Shown here: positions 12,501-21,300 of the stretch, piece after piece
How positions within the stretch are numbered: position 1 is the first letter of the stretch
Layout: every line of letters starts with the position of its first letter
Assembly (NCBI GenBank): GCA_903995115.1
Contig: LR877146.1
Span: forward strand, 620,001-684,000
Origin: Angomonas deanei
Taxonomy: Eukaryota; Euglenozoa; Kinetoplastea; Trypanosomatida; Trypanosomatidae
DNA length: 64,000 nt
Direction of reading: 5' to 3'
Made by a program: the position numbers and the translations under genes
Notes under the pieces: model-generated
Database searches by the model: none
Told to the model about the DNA's origin: nothing
The model's input: only the letters and a program-made list of their open reading frames with translations

Positions 12501-15500
12501 TCTCGACGTCGGCGGACCAGTCGGTCTGCGTGACGACCATTACGCACTGCGAGGTCTACGCCAACGACGGCAAGTGCACCACCTGCGACACCGGCTTCTC
12601 GACGTCGGCGGACCAGTCGGTCTGCGTGACGACCATTGCGAACTGCGAGGTCTACGCCAACGACGGCAAGTGCACCACCTGCGACTCCGGCTTCTCGACG
12701 TCGGCGGACCAGTCGGTCTGCGTGACGACCATTGCGAACTGCGAGGTCTACGCCAACGACGGCAAGTGCACCACCTGCGACTCCGGCTTCTCGACGTCGG
12801 CGGACCAGTCGGTCTGCGTGACGACCATTGCGAACTGCGAGGTCTACGCCAACGACGGCAAGTGCACCACCTGCGACACCGGCTTCTCGACGTCGGCGGA
12901 CCAGTCGGTCTGCGTGACGACCATTGCGAACTGCGATGTCTACGCCAACGACGGCAAGTGCACCACCTGCGACACCGGCTTCTCGACGTCGGCGGACCAG
13001 TCGGTCTGCGTGACGACCATTGCGAACTGCGAGGTCTACGCCAACGACGGCAAGTGCACCACCTGCGACACCGGCTTCTCGACGTCGGCGGACCAGTCGG
13101 TCTGCGTGACGACCATTGCGAACTGCGAGGTCTACGCCAACGACGGCAAGTGCACCACCTGCGACACCGGCTTCTCGACGTCGGCGGACCAGTCGGTCTG
13201 CGTGACGACCATTGCGAACTGCGAGGTCTACGCCAACGACGGCAAGTGCACCACCTGCGACACCGGCTTCTCGACGTCGGCGGACCAGTCGGTCTGCGTG
13301 ACGACCATTGCGAACTGCGAGGTCTACGCCAACGACGGCAAGTGCACCACCTGCGACACCGGCTTCTCGACGTCGGCGGACCAGTCGGTCTGCGTGACGA
13401 CCATTGCGAACTGCGAGGTCTACGCCAACGACGGCAAGTGCACCACCTGCGACACCGGCTTCTCGACGTCGGCGGACCAGTCGGTCTGCGTGACGACCAT
13501 TGCGAACTGCGAGGTCTACGCCAACGACGGCAAGTGCACCACCTGCGACTCCGGCTTCTCAACGTCGGCGGACCAGTCGGTCTGCGTGACGACCATCACG
13601 AACTGCGAGGTCTACGCCAACGACGGCAAGTGCACCACCTGCGACACCGGCTTCTCGACGTCGGCGGACCAGTCGGTCTGCGTGACGACCATTACGCACT
13701 GCGATGTCTACGCCAACGACGGCAAGTGCACCACCTGCGACACCGGCTTCTCAACGTCGGCGGACCAGTCGGTCTGCGTGACGACCATTACGCACTGCGA
13801 TGTCTACGCCAACGACGGCAAGTGCACCACCTGCGACTCCGGCTTCTCGACGTCGGCGGACCAGTCGGTCTGCGTGACGACCATTGCGAACTGCGAGGTC
13901 TACGCCAACGACGGCAAGTGCACCACCTGCGACACCGGCTTCTCGACGTCGGCGGACCAGTCGGTCTGCGTGACGACCATTGCGAACTGCGAGGTCTACG
14001 CCAACGACGGCAAGTGCACCACCTGCGACTCCGGCTTCTCGACGTCGGCGGACCAGTCGGTCTGCGTGACGACCATTACGCACTGCGAGGTCTACGCCAA
14101 CGACGGCAAGTGCACCACCTGCGACTCCGGCTTCTCGACGTCGGCGGACCAGTCGGTCTGCGTGACGACCATTGCGAACTGCGAGGTCTACGCCAACGAC
14201 GGCAAGTGCACCACCTGCGACTCCGGCTTCTCGACGTCGGCGGACCAGTCGGTCTGCGTGACGACCATTGCGAACTGCGATGTCTACGCCAACGACGGCA
14301 AGTGCACCACCTGCGACTCCGGCTTCTCGACGTCGGCGGACCAGTCGGTCTGCGTGACGACCATTACGCACTGCGAGGTCTACGCCAACGACGGCAAGTG
14401 CACCACCTGCGACACCGGCTTCTCGACGTCGGCGGACCAGTCGGTCTGCGTGACGACCATTGCGAACTGCGATGTCTACGCCAACGACGGCAAGTGCACC
14501 ACCTGCGACTCCGGCTTCTCGACGTCGGCGGACCAGTCGGTCTGCGTGACGACCATTACGAACTGCGAGGTCTACGCCAACGACGGCAAGTGCACCACCT
14601 GCGACACCGGCTTCTCGACGTCGGCGGACCAGTCGGTCTGCGTGACGACCATTACGCACTGCGATGTCTACGCCAACGACGGCAAGTGCACCACCTGCGA
14701 CTCCGGCTTCTCGACGTCGGCGGACCAGTCGGTCTGCGTGACGACCATTGCGAACTGCGAGGTCTACGCCAACGACGGCAAGTGCACCACCTGCGACTCC
14801 GGCTTCTCGACGTCGGCGGACCAGTCGGTCTGCGTGACGACCATTGCGAACTGCGAGGTCTACGCCAACGACGGCAAGTGCACCACCTGCGACACCGGCT
14901 TCTCGACGTCGGCGGACCAGTCGGTCTGCGTGACGACCATTGCGAACTGCGATGTCTACGCCAACGACGGCAAGTGCACCACCTGCGACTCCGGCTTCTC
15001 AACGTCGGCGGACCAGTCGGTCTGCGTGACGACCATTGCGAACTGCGAGGTCTACGCCAACGACGGCAAGTGCACCACCTGCGACACCGGCTTCTCGACG
15101 TCGGCGGACCAGTCGGTCTGCGTGACGACCATTACGCACTGCGATGTCTACGCCAACGACGGCAAGTGCACCACCTGCGACACCGGCTTCTCGACGTCGG
15201 CGGACCAGTCGGTCTGCGTGACGACCATTGCGAACTGCGATGTCTACGCCAACGACGGCAAGTGCACCACCTGCGACTCCGGCTTCTCGACGTCGGCGGA
15301 CCAGTCGGTCTGCGTGACGACCATCACGAACTGCGAGGTCTACGCCAACGACGGCAAGTGCACCACCTGCGACACCGGCTTCTCGACGTCGGCGGACCAG
15401 TCGGTCTGCGTGACGACCATTACGCACTGCGAGGTCTACGCCAACGACGGCAAGTGCACCACCTGCGACTCCGGCTTCTCGACGTCGGCGGACCAGTCGG

Positions 15501-17722
15501 TCTGCGTGACGACCATTGCGAACTGCGAGGTCTACGCCAACGACGGCAAGTGCACCACCTGCGACACCGGCTTCTCGACGTCGGCGGACCAGTCGGTCTG
15601 CGTGACGACCATTGCGAACTGCGAGGTCTACGCCAACGACGGCAAGTGCACCACCTGCGACACCGGCTTCTCGACGTCGGCGGACCAGTCGGTCTGCGTG
15701 ACGACCATTGCGAACTGCGAGGTCTACGCCAACGACGGCAAGTGCACCACCTGCGACACCGGCTTCTCGACGTCGGCGGACCAGTCGGTCTGCGTGACGA
15801 CCATTGCGAACTGCGATGTCTACGCCAACGACGGCAAGTGCACCACCTGCGACACCGGCTTCTCGACGTCGGCGGACCAGTCGGTCTGCGTGACGACCAT
15901 TACGAACTGCGATGTCTACGCCAACGACGGCAAGTGCACCACCTGCGACTCCGGCTTCTCGACGTCGGCGGACCAGTCGGTCTGCGTGACGACCATTGCG
16001 AACTGCGAGGTCTACGCCAACGACGGCAAGTGCACCACCTGCGACTCCGGCTTCTCGACGTCGGCGGACCAGTCGGTCTGCGTGACGACCATTGCGAACT
16101 GCGAGGTCTACGCCAACGACGGCAAGTGCACCACCTGCGACACCGGCTTCTCGACGTCGGCGGACCAGTCGGTCTGCGTGACGACCATTGCGAACTGCGA
16201 GGTCTACGCCAACGACGGCAAGTGCACCACCTGCGACTCCGGCTTCTCGACGTCGGCGGACCAGTCGGTCTGCGTGACGACCATTGCGAACTGCGAGGTC
16301 TACGCCAACGACGGCAAGTGCACCACCTGCGACTCCGGCTTCTCGACGTCGGCGGACCAGTCGGTCTGCGTGACGACCATTACGAACTGCGAGGTCTACG
16401 CCAACGACGGCAAGTGCACCACCTGCGACACCGGCTTCTCGACGTCGGCGGACCAGTCGGTCTGCGTGACGACCATTGCGAACTGCGATGTCTACGCCAA
16501 CGACGGCAAGTGCACCACCTGCGACTCCGGCTTCTCGACGTCGGCGGACCAGTCGGTCTGCGTGACGACCATTGCGAACTGCGAGGTCTACGCCAACGAC
16601 GGCAAGTGCACCACCTGCGACACCGGCTTCTCGACGTCGGCGGACCAGTCGGTCTGCGTGACGACCATTACGAACTGCGAGGTCTACGCCAACGACGGCA
16701 AGTGTGCCAGTTGTTTGTTGGGACTAGTGCCGTCGGTGGAGGGCAATGTTTGCGTGGACTGCTCCTTGGAAGGTTGCCTCAAGTGTATGAACGGTGGCCG
16801 TTGTGTGGAGTGTGACACACGGTACACCCTCTCCGGTGTGTTGTGTGTGCTCTGTGAACTGGAGGGTTGTCTGCAGTGCGATACTCCCAATGTGTGCAGC
16901 ACGTGTGATATTGGTTATAACATGTCGGTGGAAAGCGCAGTGTGCGTGATCTGTAATGTGAAGCATTGTACGGGTTGTAACGATGCAACGGTGTGTCAAA
17001 ACTGTACCGACGGATTCTGGTTAGATAACGAACGTTACTGTGAGGCATGTGCGGAGGAAAATTGCAAGCGATGTACCAATGAGGGTACAAAGTGTCTGGA
17101 ATACTTTACCGACGGTGGTGGTGACAGTGGCGGTAATGCCACGGGAGACAAGGGAAAGTCTGGGTTGAAGTGGTGGGTGTATCTGCTGATTGGTTTGGGC
17201 TCAGCACTCGTGGTGGGAGTGGTGGTGTTTCTCATTGTGTGGTGCTGCTGCTGTCGGAAAAAGAAGGAGGAAGAAACGCCAGCACAACCGGCAGAGAACA
17301 CGACACCAGTACCAGTCCCTCCGTCACCGACAGGAAACGAAACCGCGGCGGCATCGGACCCATCCTCCCCCACTCAAGAAACCCGCGTCAGTCGACGACA
17401 GCGTATCAAGCGCGTCACCCTCACCGGACTGGAGCGAGTCTTCTCCTTCCGTCGACCCGCCGCCAATCCCCTCCATTCCGCCCAGTCCGAGCCAGCGGTA
17501 TCGGAGGACGGCGAGGCCGGTAACCAAACCGAAGCGCCCTCCGAGTTCACACCGAGGGAAAATCCGAAACGACGGACGAGAAGGGATAACCCGGCGGTGG
17601 AGGGAGATAACCGGCGGGAGTCTGTCAGTGCGGTGACATTCCAGAATGAGGACGTGGGCAGACGGCACCGCGTGAGAAGAGAGTTTACGGATATTGATGG
17701 GGATTTGGATTTAGCGCATTGA
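3515..17722 (+). CDS. Giant CxxC-repeat surface protein (about 4735 residues)
   Basis: The start is ATG 3515. The GTG just before it is in frame but is not a normal eukaryotic start. Residues 1-30 form a signal peptide (hydrophobic FFLVILLILTV, then SLAAA). Residues 36 to about 4396 are a tandem array of a 32-residue module with four cysteines in the pattern C-x8-C-x2-C-x12-C-x6. The core motifs are VYANDGKCTTCD and GFSTSADQSVCVTT. Residues about 4397-4540 are a non-repeated Cys-rich region ending in CAEENCKRC. A membrane segment at about 4553-4580 begins with Trp-Trp-Val-Tyr and ends in four cysteines. The tail of about 155 residues is basic and Ser/Thr/Pro-rich. The ectodomain is probably long, rod-like and disulphide-stiffened at the cell or flagellar surface. 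Adhesion or shielding roles are inference. The repeats resemble CxxC modules of other protist surface proteins only in general design. Confidence 0.9.
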   Translation: MRFTPTHQHTHTSFFLVILLILTVPSLAAAVTIPHCSTYSSDTQCENCDTGFSTSSDQSVCVTTITHCDVYANDGKCTTCDSGFSTSADQSVCVTTITHCEVYANDGKCTTCDTGFSTSADQSVCVTTIANCDVYANDGKCTTCDSGFSTSADQSVCVTTIANCDVYANDGKCTTCDSGFSTSADQSVCVTTIANCDVYANDGKCTTCDSGFSTSADQSVCVTTITNCDVYANDGKCTTCDSGFSTSADQSVCVTTITHCEVYANDGKCTTCDTGFSTSADQSVCVTTITHCEVYANDGKCTTCDTGFSTSADQSVCVTTIANCDVYANDGKCTTCDTGFSTSADQSVCVTTIANCDVYANDGKCTTCDTGFSTSADQSVCVTTITNCDVYANDGKCTTCDTGFSTSADQSVCVTTITNCEVYANDGKCTTCDSGFSTSADQSVCVTTIANCEVYANDGKCTTCDSGFSTSADQSVCVTTIANCEVYANDGKCTTCDTGFSTSADQSVCVTTITNCEVYANDGKCTTCDTGFSTSADQSVCVTTITHCEVYANDGKCTTCDTGFSTSADQSVCVTTIANCDVYANDGKCTTCDTGFSTSADQSVCVTTIANCEVYANDGKCTTCDSGFSTSADQSVCVTTIANCDVYANDGKCTTCDTGFSTSADQSVCVTTITHCEVYANDGKCTTCDTGFSTSADQSVCVTTITHCDVYANDGKCTTCDTGFSTSADQSVCVTTIANCEVYANDGKCTTCDTGFSTSADQSVCVTTITHCDVYANDGKCTTCDTGFSTSADQSVCVTTITHCEVYANDGKCTTCDTGFSTSADQSVCVTTITNCEVYANDGKCTTCDSGFSTSADQSVCVTTIANCDVYANDGKCTTCDTGFSTSADQSVCVTTITHCDVYANDGKCTTCDSGFSTSADQSVCVTTITNCEVYANDGKCTTCDTGFSTSADQSVCVTTIANCDVYANDGKCTTCDSGFSTSADQSVCVTTIANCEVYANDGKCTTCDTGFSTSADQSVCVTTIANCEVYANDGKCTTCDTGFSTSADQSVCVTTITNCDVYANDGKCTTCDSGFSTSADQSVCVTTITNCDVYANDGKCTTCDTGFSTSADQSVCVTTIANCEVYANDGKCTTCDTGFSTSADQSVCVTTIANCDVYANDGKCTTCDTGFSTSADQSVCVTTIANCEVYANDGKCTTCDTGFSTSADQSVCVTTIANCDVYANDGKCTTCDTGFSTSADQSVCVTTITHCDVYANDGKCTTCDSGFSTSADQSVCVTTIANCDVYANDGKCTTCDTGFSTSADQSVCVTTIANCDVYANDGKCTTCDSGFSTSADQSVCVTTITNCEVYANDGKCTTCDTGFSTSADQSVCVTTIANCDVYANDGKCTTCDTGFSTSADQSVCVTTITNCDVYANDGKCTTCDSGFSTSADQSVCVTTIANCEVYANDGKCTTCDTGFSTSADQSVCVTTIANCDVYANDGKCTTCDTGFSTSADQSVCVTTIANCEVYANDGKCTTCDSGFSTSADQSVCVTTIANCEVYANDGKCTTCDSGFSTSADQSVCVTTIANCEVYANDGKCTTCDTGFSTSADQSVCVTTIANCEVYANDGKCTTCDTGFSTSADQSVCVTTIANCDVYANDGKCTTCDSGFSTSADQSVCVTTIANCEVYANDGKCTTCDTGFSTSADQSVCVTTITNCEVYANDGKCTTCDTGFSTSADQSVCVTTITNCDVYANDGKCTTCDTGFSTSADQSVCVTTITNCDVYANDGKCTTCDTGFSTSADQSVCVTTITNCEVYANDGKCTTCDSGFSTSADQSVCVTTIANCEVYANDGKCTTCDTGFSTSADQSVCVTTIANCDVYANDGKCTTCDTGFSTSADQSVCVTTITNCEVYANDGKCTTCDTGFSTSADQSVCVTTIANCEVYANDGKCTTCDTGFSTSADQSVCVTTIANCEVYANDGKCTTCDSGFSTSADQSVCVTTIANCDVYANDGKCTTCDTGFSTSADQSVCVTTIANCEVYANDGKCTTCDTGFSTSADQSVCVTTITNCEVYANDGKCTTCDTGFSTSADQSVCVTTITNCEVYANDGKCTTCDSGFSTSADQSVCVTTIANCEVYANDGKCTTCDTGFSTSADQSVCVTTIANCEVYANDGKCTTCDTGFSTSADQSVCVTTITNCEVYANDGKCTTCDSGFSTSADQSVCVTTITHCDVYANDGKCTTCDSGFSTSADQSVCVTTIANCEVYANDGKCTTCDSGFSTSADQSVCVTTITNCDVYANDGKCTTCDTGFSTSADQSVCVTTITNCDVYANDGKCTTCDTGFSTSADQSVCVTTIANCDVYANDGKCTTCDTGFSTSADQSVCVTTITNCEVYANDGKCTTCDSGFSTSADQSVCVTTIANCEVYANDGKCTTCDTGFSTSADQSVCVTTITHCDVYANDGKCTTCDTGFSTSADQSVCVTTITNCEVYANDGKCTTCDTGFSTSADQSVCVTTIANCEVYANDGKCTTCDTGFSTSADQSVCVTTIANCDVYANDGKCTTCDTGFSTSADQSVCVTTIANCDVYANDGKCTTCDSGFSTSADQSVCVTTIANCDVYANDGKCTTCDSGFSTSADQSVCVTTIANCDVYANDGKCTTCDTGFSTSADQSVCVTTIANCEVYANDGKCTTCDTGFSTSADQSVCVTTIANCDVYANDGKCTTCDTGFSTSADQSVCVTTIANCDVYANDGKCTTCDTGFSTSADQSVCVTTITNCDVYANDGKCTTCDTGFSTSADQSVCVTTIANCEVYANDGKCTTCDTGFSTSADQSVCVTTIANCDVYANDGKCTTCDSGFSTSADQSVCVTTITNCEVYANDGKCTTCDSGFSTSADQSVCVTTIANCEVYANDGKCTTCDSGFSTSADQSVCVTTIANCDVYANDGKCTTCDTGFSTSADQSVCVTTIANCEVYANDGKCTTCDTGFSTSADQSVCVTTIANCDVYANDGKCTTCDTGFSTSADQSVCVTTITHCEVYANDGKCTTCDTGFSTSADQSVCVTTIANCEVYANDGKCTTCDSGFSTSADQSVCVTTIANCEVYANDGKCTTCDSGFSTSADQSVCVTTIANCEVYANDGKCTTCDTGFSTSADQSVCVTTIANCDVYANDGKCTTCDTGFSTSADQSVCVTTIANCEVYANDGKCTTCDTGFSTSADQSVCVTTIANCEVYANDGKCTTCDTGFSTSADQSVCVTTIANCEVYANDGKCTTCDTGFSTSADQSVCVTTIANCEVYANDGKCTTCDTGFSTSADQSVCVTTIANCEVYANDGKCTTCDTGFSTSADQSVCVTTIANCEVYANDGKCTTCDSGFSTSADQSVCVTTITNCEVYANDGKCTTCDTGFSTSADQSVCVTTITHCDVYANDGKCTTCDTGFSTSADQSVCVTTITHCDVYANDGKCTTCDSGFSTSADQSVCVTTIANCEVYANDGKCTTCDTGFSTSADQSVCVTTIANCEVYANDGKCTTCDSGFSTSADQSVCVTTITHCEVYANDGKCTTCDSGFSTSADQSVCVTTIANCEVYANDGKCTTCDSGFSTSADQSVCVTTIANCDVYANDGKCTTCDSGFSTSADQSVCVTTITHCEVYANDGKCTTCDTGFSTSADQSVCVTTIANCDVYANDGKCTTCDSGFSTSADQSVCVTTITNCEVYANDGKCTTCDTGFSTSADQSVCVTTITHCDVYANDGKCTTCDSGFSTSADQSVCVTTIANCEVYANDGKCTTCDSGFSTSADQSVCVTTIANCEVYANDGKCTTCDTGFSTSADQSVCVTTIANCDVYANDGKCTTCDSGFSTSADQSVCVTTIANCEVYANDGKCTTCDTGFSTSADQSVCVTTITHCDVYANDGKCTTCDTGFSTSADQSVCVTTIANCDVYANDGKCTTCDSGFSTSADQSVCVTTITNCEVYANDGKCTTCDTGFSTSADQSVCVTTITHCEVYANDGKCTTCDSGFSTSADQSVCVTTIANCEVYANDGKCTTCDTGFSTSADQSVCVTTIANCEVYANDGKCTTCDTGFSTSADQSVCVTTIANCEVYANDGKCTTCDTGFSTSADQSVCVTTIANCDVYANDGKCTTCDTGFSTSADQSVCVTTITNCDVYANDGKCTTCDSGFSTSADQSVCVTTIANCEVYANDGKCTTCDSGFSTSADQSVCVTTIANCEVYANDGKCTTCDTGFSTSADQSVCVTTIANCEVYANDGKCTTCDSGFSTSADQSVCVTTIANCEVYANDGKCTTCDSGFSTSADQSVCVTTITNCEVYANDGKCTTCDTGFSTSADQSVCVTTIANCDVYANDGKCTTCDSGFSTSADQSVCVTTIANCEVYANDGKCTTCDTGFSTSADQSVCVTTITNCEVYANDGKCASCLLGLVPSVEGNVCVDCSLEGCLKCMNGGRCVECDTRYTLSGVLCVLCELEGCLQCDTPNVCSTCDIGYNMSVESAVCVICNVKHCTGCNDATVCQNCTDGFWLDNERYCEACAEENCKRCTNEGTKCLEYFTDGGGDSGGNATGDKGKSGLKWWVYLLIGLGSALVVGVVVFLIVWCCCCRKKKEEETPAQPAENTTPVPVPPSPTGNETAAASDPSSPTQETRVSRRQRIKRVTLTGLERVFSFRRPAANPLHSAQSEPAVSEDGEAGNQTEAPSEFTPRENPKRRTRRDNPAVEGDNRRESVSAVTFQNEDVGRRHRVRREFTDIDGDLDLAH
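3620..16703 (+). repeat. 96-bp coding tandem array (one divergent, 135 canonical and one partial unit)
   Basis: The first unit (3620-3715) is divergent. Canonical units run from 3716 to 16675, exactly 12,960 bp or 135 periods of 96 bp with no indel. A last partial copy fades out after about 16703. Variation is confined to a few sites: GAT/GAG (Asp/Glu), TCC/ACC (Ser/Thr), and a linker found in four forms (ATTGCGAAC, ATTACGAAC, ATTACGCAC, ATCACGAAC). Three units carry a silent TCA (at 13559-13561, 13751-13753 and 14999-15001). Because 96 is a multiple of three and the unit has few stops in any frame, long shadow reading frames appear on both strands. Confidence 0.97.
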
Positions 17723-18315
17723 TGTTTTTTTTTATCGAAAGAAAAGGCAAAAAAAGGAACACATGTTCAGTGATTTGTTGTTGTTGTTTTTTGTTTTTGT
17801 GAGATACTTTTTGTTGCTGTGTTGGCGTTTTGCTGTGTTGTTTGTTTTTATTTTCGTGATTGTGAATACATTCCTTATCATTCTTACTGTTGGTGCTAGC
17901 ACTCATCAGTTTCTCAACACGTTTATATACACATTTTTTTTTGTTCTGTTTTTTGGTCGTCGATTTTAAAAACTAACTTTTTTTTTTTTTGACAGAATAT
18001 CGCAAATGAAAAATTCCGTCACGTAACGAAAAACAATAAGAAGCGAAACTACATGTAGATACCTCTTTTTGGGATGTAGGAAACAGATTTTATCTTTTTT
18101 GAACTTTTTGCGTGATCTCCTCTTTTTCCGACACCATGTCTATAATCTTAAAAAAAAAAAAAAATCGATGTACTGGATGTTATGCTTATCTGCGTTTTTT
18201 TTCTTCTTTTCATTGTGTGTGCCGATTTATATTTTCGATTTCTCTTTACCATTCTTCAAGGTATTTTATTTTTTCTTTCAAAAATACAAAAGCACCTCTC
18301 TTTTTTTTTTTTGTC
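17723..18315 (+). other. T-rich intergenic region
   Basis: Low-complexity T/G-rich then A/T-rich sequence with no supported gene. Candidate acceptors for the next gene include the AG near 18258 (after ACCATTCTTCA) and AGs closer to the ATG. A T12 run lies directly before the start at 18316. Confidence 0.5.
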
Positions 18316-21300
18316 ATGTCAACCAATGAAGCCCACGAGCCGACATTTGTTGACGACGACAAAACCAGCGCCGAGGAGGATGTAGAGGTGCAGACCCCGC
18401 CGAGAGCGAAACAACGATCCACCGTCACGTTTGACGACAATCAGAAGGTAAATGACATCCCCCAGCAGGACTACTCCCCAGAGAAGCCAGCAGCCGCAGC
18501 GGCCCCACCGCCACCGGCCGGCATGCCGGAGCCCATTCCACCCGAGTTCATCACCTTCACGAAAGATGTGGAAGGCGATAGTGTTGGGGTGAAGGCCTTT
18601 TTGGAAGCGTTTACAAATCCGATGAGTTACAATGCCATGCGCGCGGCCTTTCGTACCGTCGCGTTTGTGAGTTTTCCGCTACTGACGATTGCGATTCACC
18701 CGAACACCATGTTCAAGTTGAAATTCCCAGCGATGCTCATTGCCGCTGTGATTTCCAGTTCCACCCACCGTCCCTCTTTAGGGGAGCAAATCGGTTTTCA
18801 CAGTTGGATCTGGCGTTCCCTTATTTACTGTCTGGTGATTGGTACTGTCGTCAACACATGGAACTTGCACAAGCATATCCCCGCCTGGTATGGCATTATC
18901 GCCGCGAGTATCTTTTGCGCCTCGCTCTGCAGTAATGGCTCGATTCGTCGTTTCATGTACTTGCACGTGTTTGTGTATTTGATGCAGCTGAGAATGTACC
19001 ACACCTATTTCGGCCGTATTCCCCACAACAACGCCGCCTTTTTCGTCGCCGATCACATGATTGGTTCCCTCCTTGGTCAGGCCGCCCTCCTGTTCCCGTA
19101 TCCGGTGCTGGTGAAGAAGATGGTCGACATGATTATGGATAAGCTCTTTTCCGGTGTGGCGAAGATGCTGATGGGGATGATTATGTTTCTCTGGTCCCCC
19201 GATCCCCACGCCTCTTCCTACTTTTACAATGACAAGAGCCCGTTTGATAAAATTGAGACGGTCCTCTCCGTCATGCCGGCCTTGCTGTGGTTCTCCAACT
19301 GGGAGCCAACCGAGTTTCTACTCCGCAATAACATTCGCCGTCTGAAACTTTCTCTTTTGCGTCGTATCATGGCCCTCACCTACGCCGCGTTCAGCGCTGG
19401 TCAGTCGGTGGTGTCCAGTCGGAGGGAGCAGGCCGATCGTGTTGCACTGCAGCGCATCCGCATGGAGCTGTTCCGTCAGGCCCACCCTAAAAAAAGTATT
19501 GCGGATAAGCAAAGCAACGAGGATGACGATGACCCGCTGGGTGGCACCACGAAGCACAGGGAAGAAGAGAATGAAGAGGCGAAACGGAAAGAGGAAGCGG
19601 CAGCCCTTCGTAAGAACTCGGCGGACTACGCCAAGGCGTTTGCCATGAGTCTCTTCCAGACGGTCGGCGAGATTGGCAAAGTGGACAGCAAACCGAAAGA
19701 ATTATTGGAGAAAGTTTCGTTTGACGCGTTGGACGAAAAGTCTCGCTTAATGCGACGTAACTTGCGGATGGAACAAATTCAAGTCTTTCTGAAACAAAAG
19801 GAAAGTATCGAACGCAAAAAGGAAGAAAACGCACGGAAAAGGGGAGAAGACTCCAAGTCGCACAGCACGGCCCCACAGACGGCGAACACACACGCCCCGT
19901 ACGGGAGACACCCCTCCGACGCCCCTCTCTCCTCCACAGTGACCTCACAAGATGACATGGAGGCGGAAGAGGCGGAGGCGATTCAGCAACATCAGAGCGT
20001 GATCGACGACGCGGAGGTGTTTATCATTCTCAGCGAACTGTTTTTTCATGTGATTATGAGCATGATTGCGGGAGAAATCCAAACGTTCAAAGAAACCATG
20101 GAGGACTACAAGCCGTCCGCTGGCATCTGTTCTCGCGTGGCACACTTTTTCATTATCGACCCGTGGGTGACCTTCTTCCGTGACGCGTGGTATCAAATCT
20201 CATTTTGCTACCCCCACAACTTCCGTGTCATTAAGGATGCCATCAAGATGACGTGTGCCTACCTCAGCGCCTGTGCGATGAACTTTGAGATTTGGATCCC
20301 ACAAGGTGGTCTTTATTTCTTCGGTACGACGATTTTGATTGGTCTGCCACAGGATGAGGAATCGCTCTCCATGGCGGTCAACCGTCTCGCGGGTAACACC
20401 CTGGCGTGTGCGGTGGGGTACCTGGCCTACCACAACACCAAAAACCTTTCCGAGATGTTGGGGTGTATTTTACCGTTTCAGTTCTTCTTTTTCATCTTCC
20501 GTAATCATGCCGTCTTTGGTCAGACCTTCTTTTATGCGGCGGTGATTTCCACCGCTGGTATGGCGACGGCGACACAAACCTTGGAGCTGCTTGTGCGTGT
20601 CTTGGCCAGTGCCTACACCGTCTTCGCCTACTACTTGTGTCTGTCTTTGGTGTTCCCATACAGCCCGGTGAAGATATTGTGGAACAACCGCTGCAAGTTA
20701 TCCAAGGCGATCTCCGAGACGATCGACGACGCGGTGGCGACGGTCGAGATGAACATTGAGCACGACCCCAACTACGACCCCAATGCCACCGATCACAACG
20801 CCTACTTCCACACGGATGCAATTGAAATGTGTTCCCATCTGAACTTGGAGGTGAAACTCATTGACAGTATTATGCATGCGTGTGAGAAGTGGTCCCCGTT
20901 TGCGGCGGGGGAGTCGGTGATACGAGGGATTGACAAGTACCCTGCGGGCGCCTCGCACAGTCTCCTCTGCTCGGAGCAGCGTACCGTGGCCAGTGTCAAG
21001 TTACTCGTCTTTGGTGTGCAACTGCTACACCGACCACGAAGTGTGGCCCCCGAGCCAACGCTGGAGCGCCTCATGAACACCAGCGTTTCCAAATTCCTCC
21101 ATGAGTTTGCCGGCGCGGTACGTCTCGTCGAACAGGACATCATCCACTCCATCCAGCAGTCCCGCAAGTGGTCCTACCCCAACCACCTCCGCAACGTGTC
21201 GTACCTCTCACGGATGCGACCAAAGCTGTTTTCCATTCTGTTTGAAATTTATGTCCTGCTGGGGAATGATCTTTCGCACGGGACGGAGCAGTTGAAGGAT

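Noticed and set aside
3368-12547. Very long antisense open frame across the 96-bp repeats (and another in a second + frame, about 3742-16815)
   Set aside because: Both are consequences of a stop-poor repeat whose period is a multiple of three. The + frame at 3515 has the signal peptide, cysteine pattern and membrane anchor.
18112-18315. N-terminal extension of the FUSC-like protein
   Set aside because: It translates homopolymer runs in what looks like the 5' UTR. The start at 18316 begins a normal hydrophilic N-terminus.
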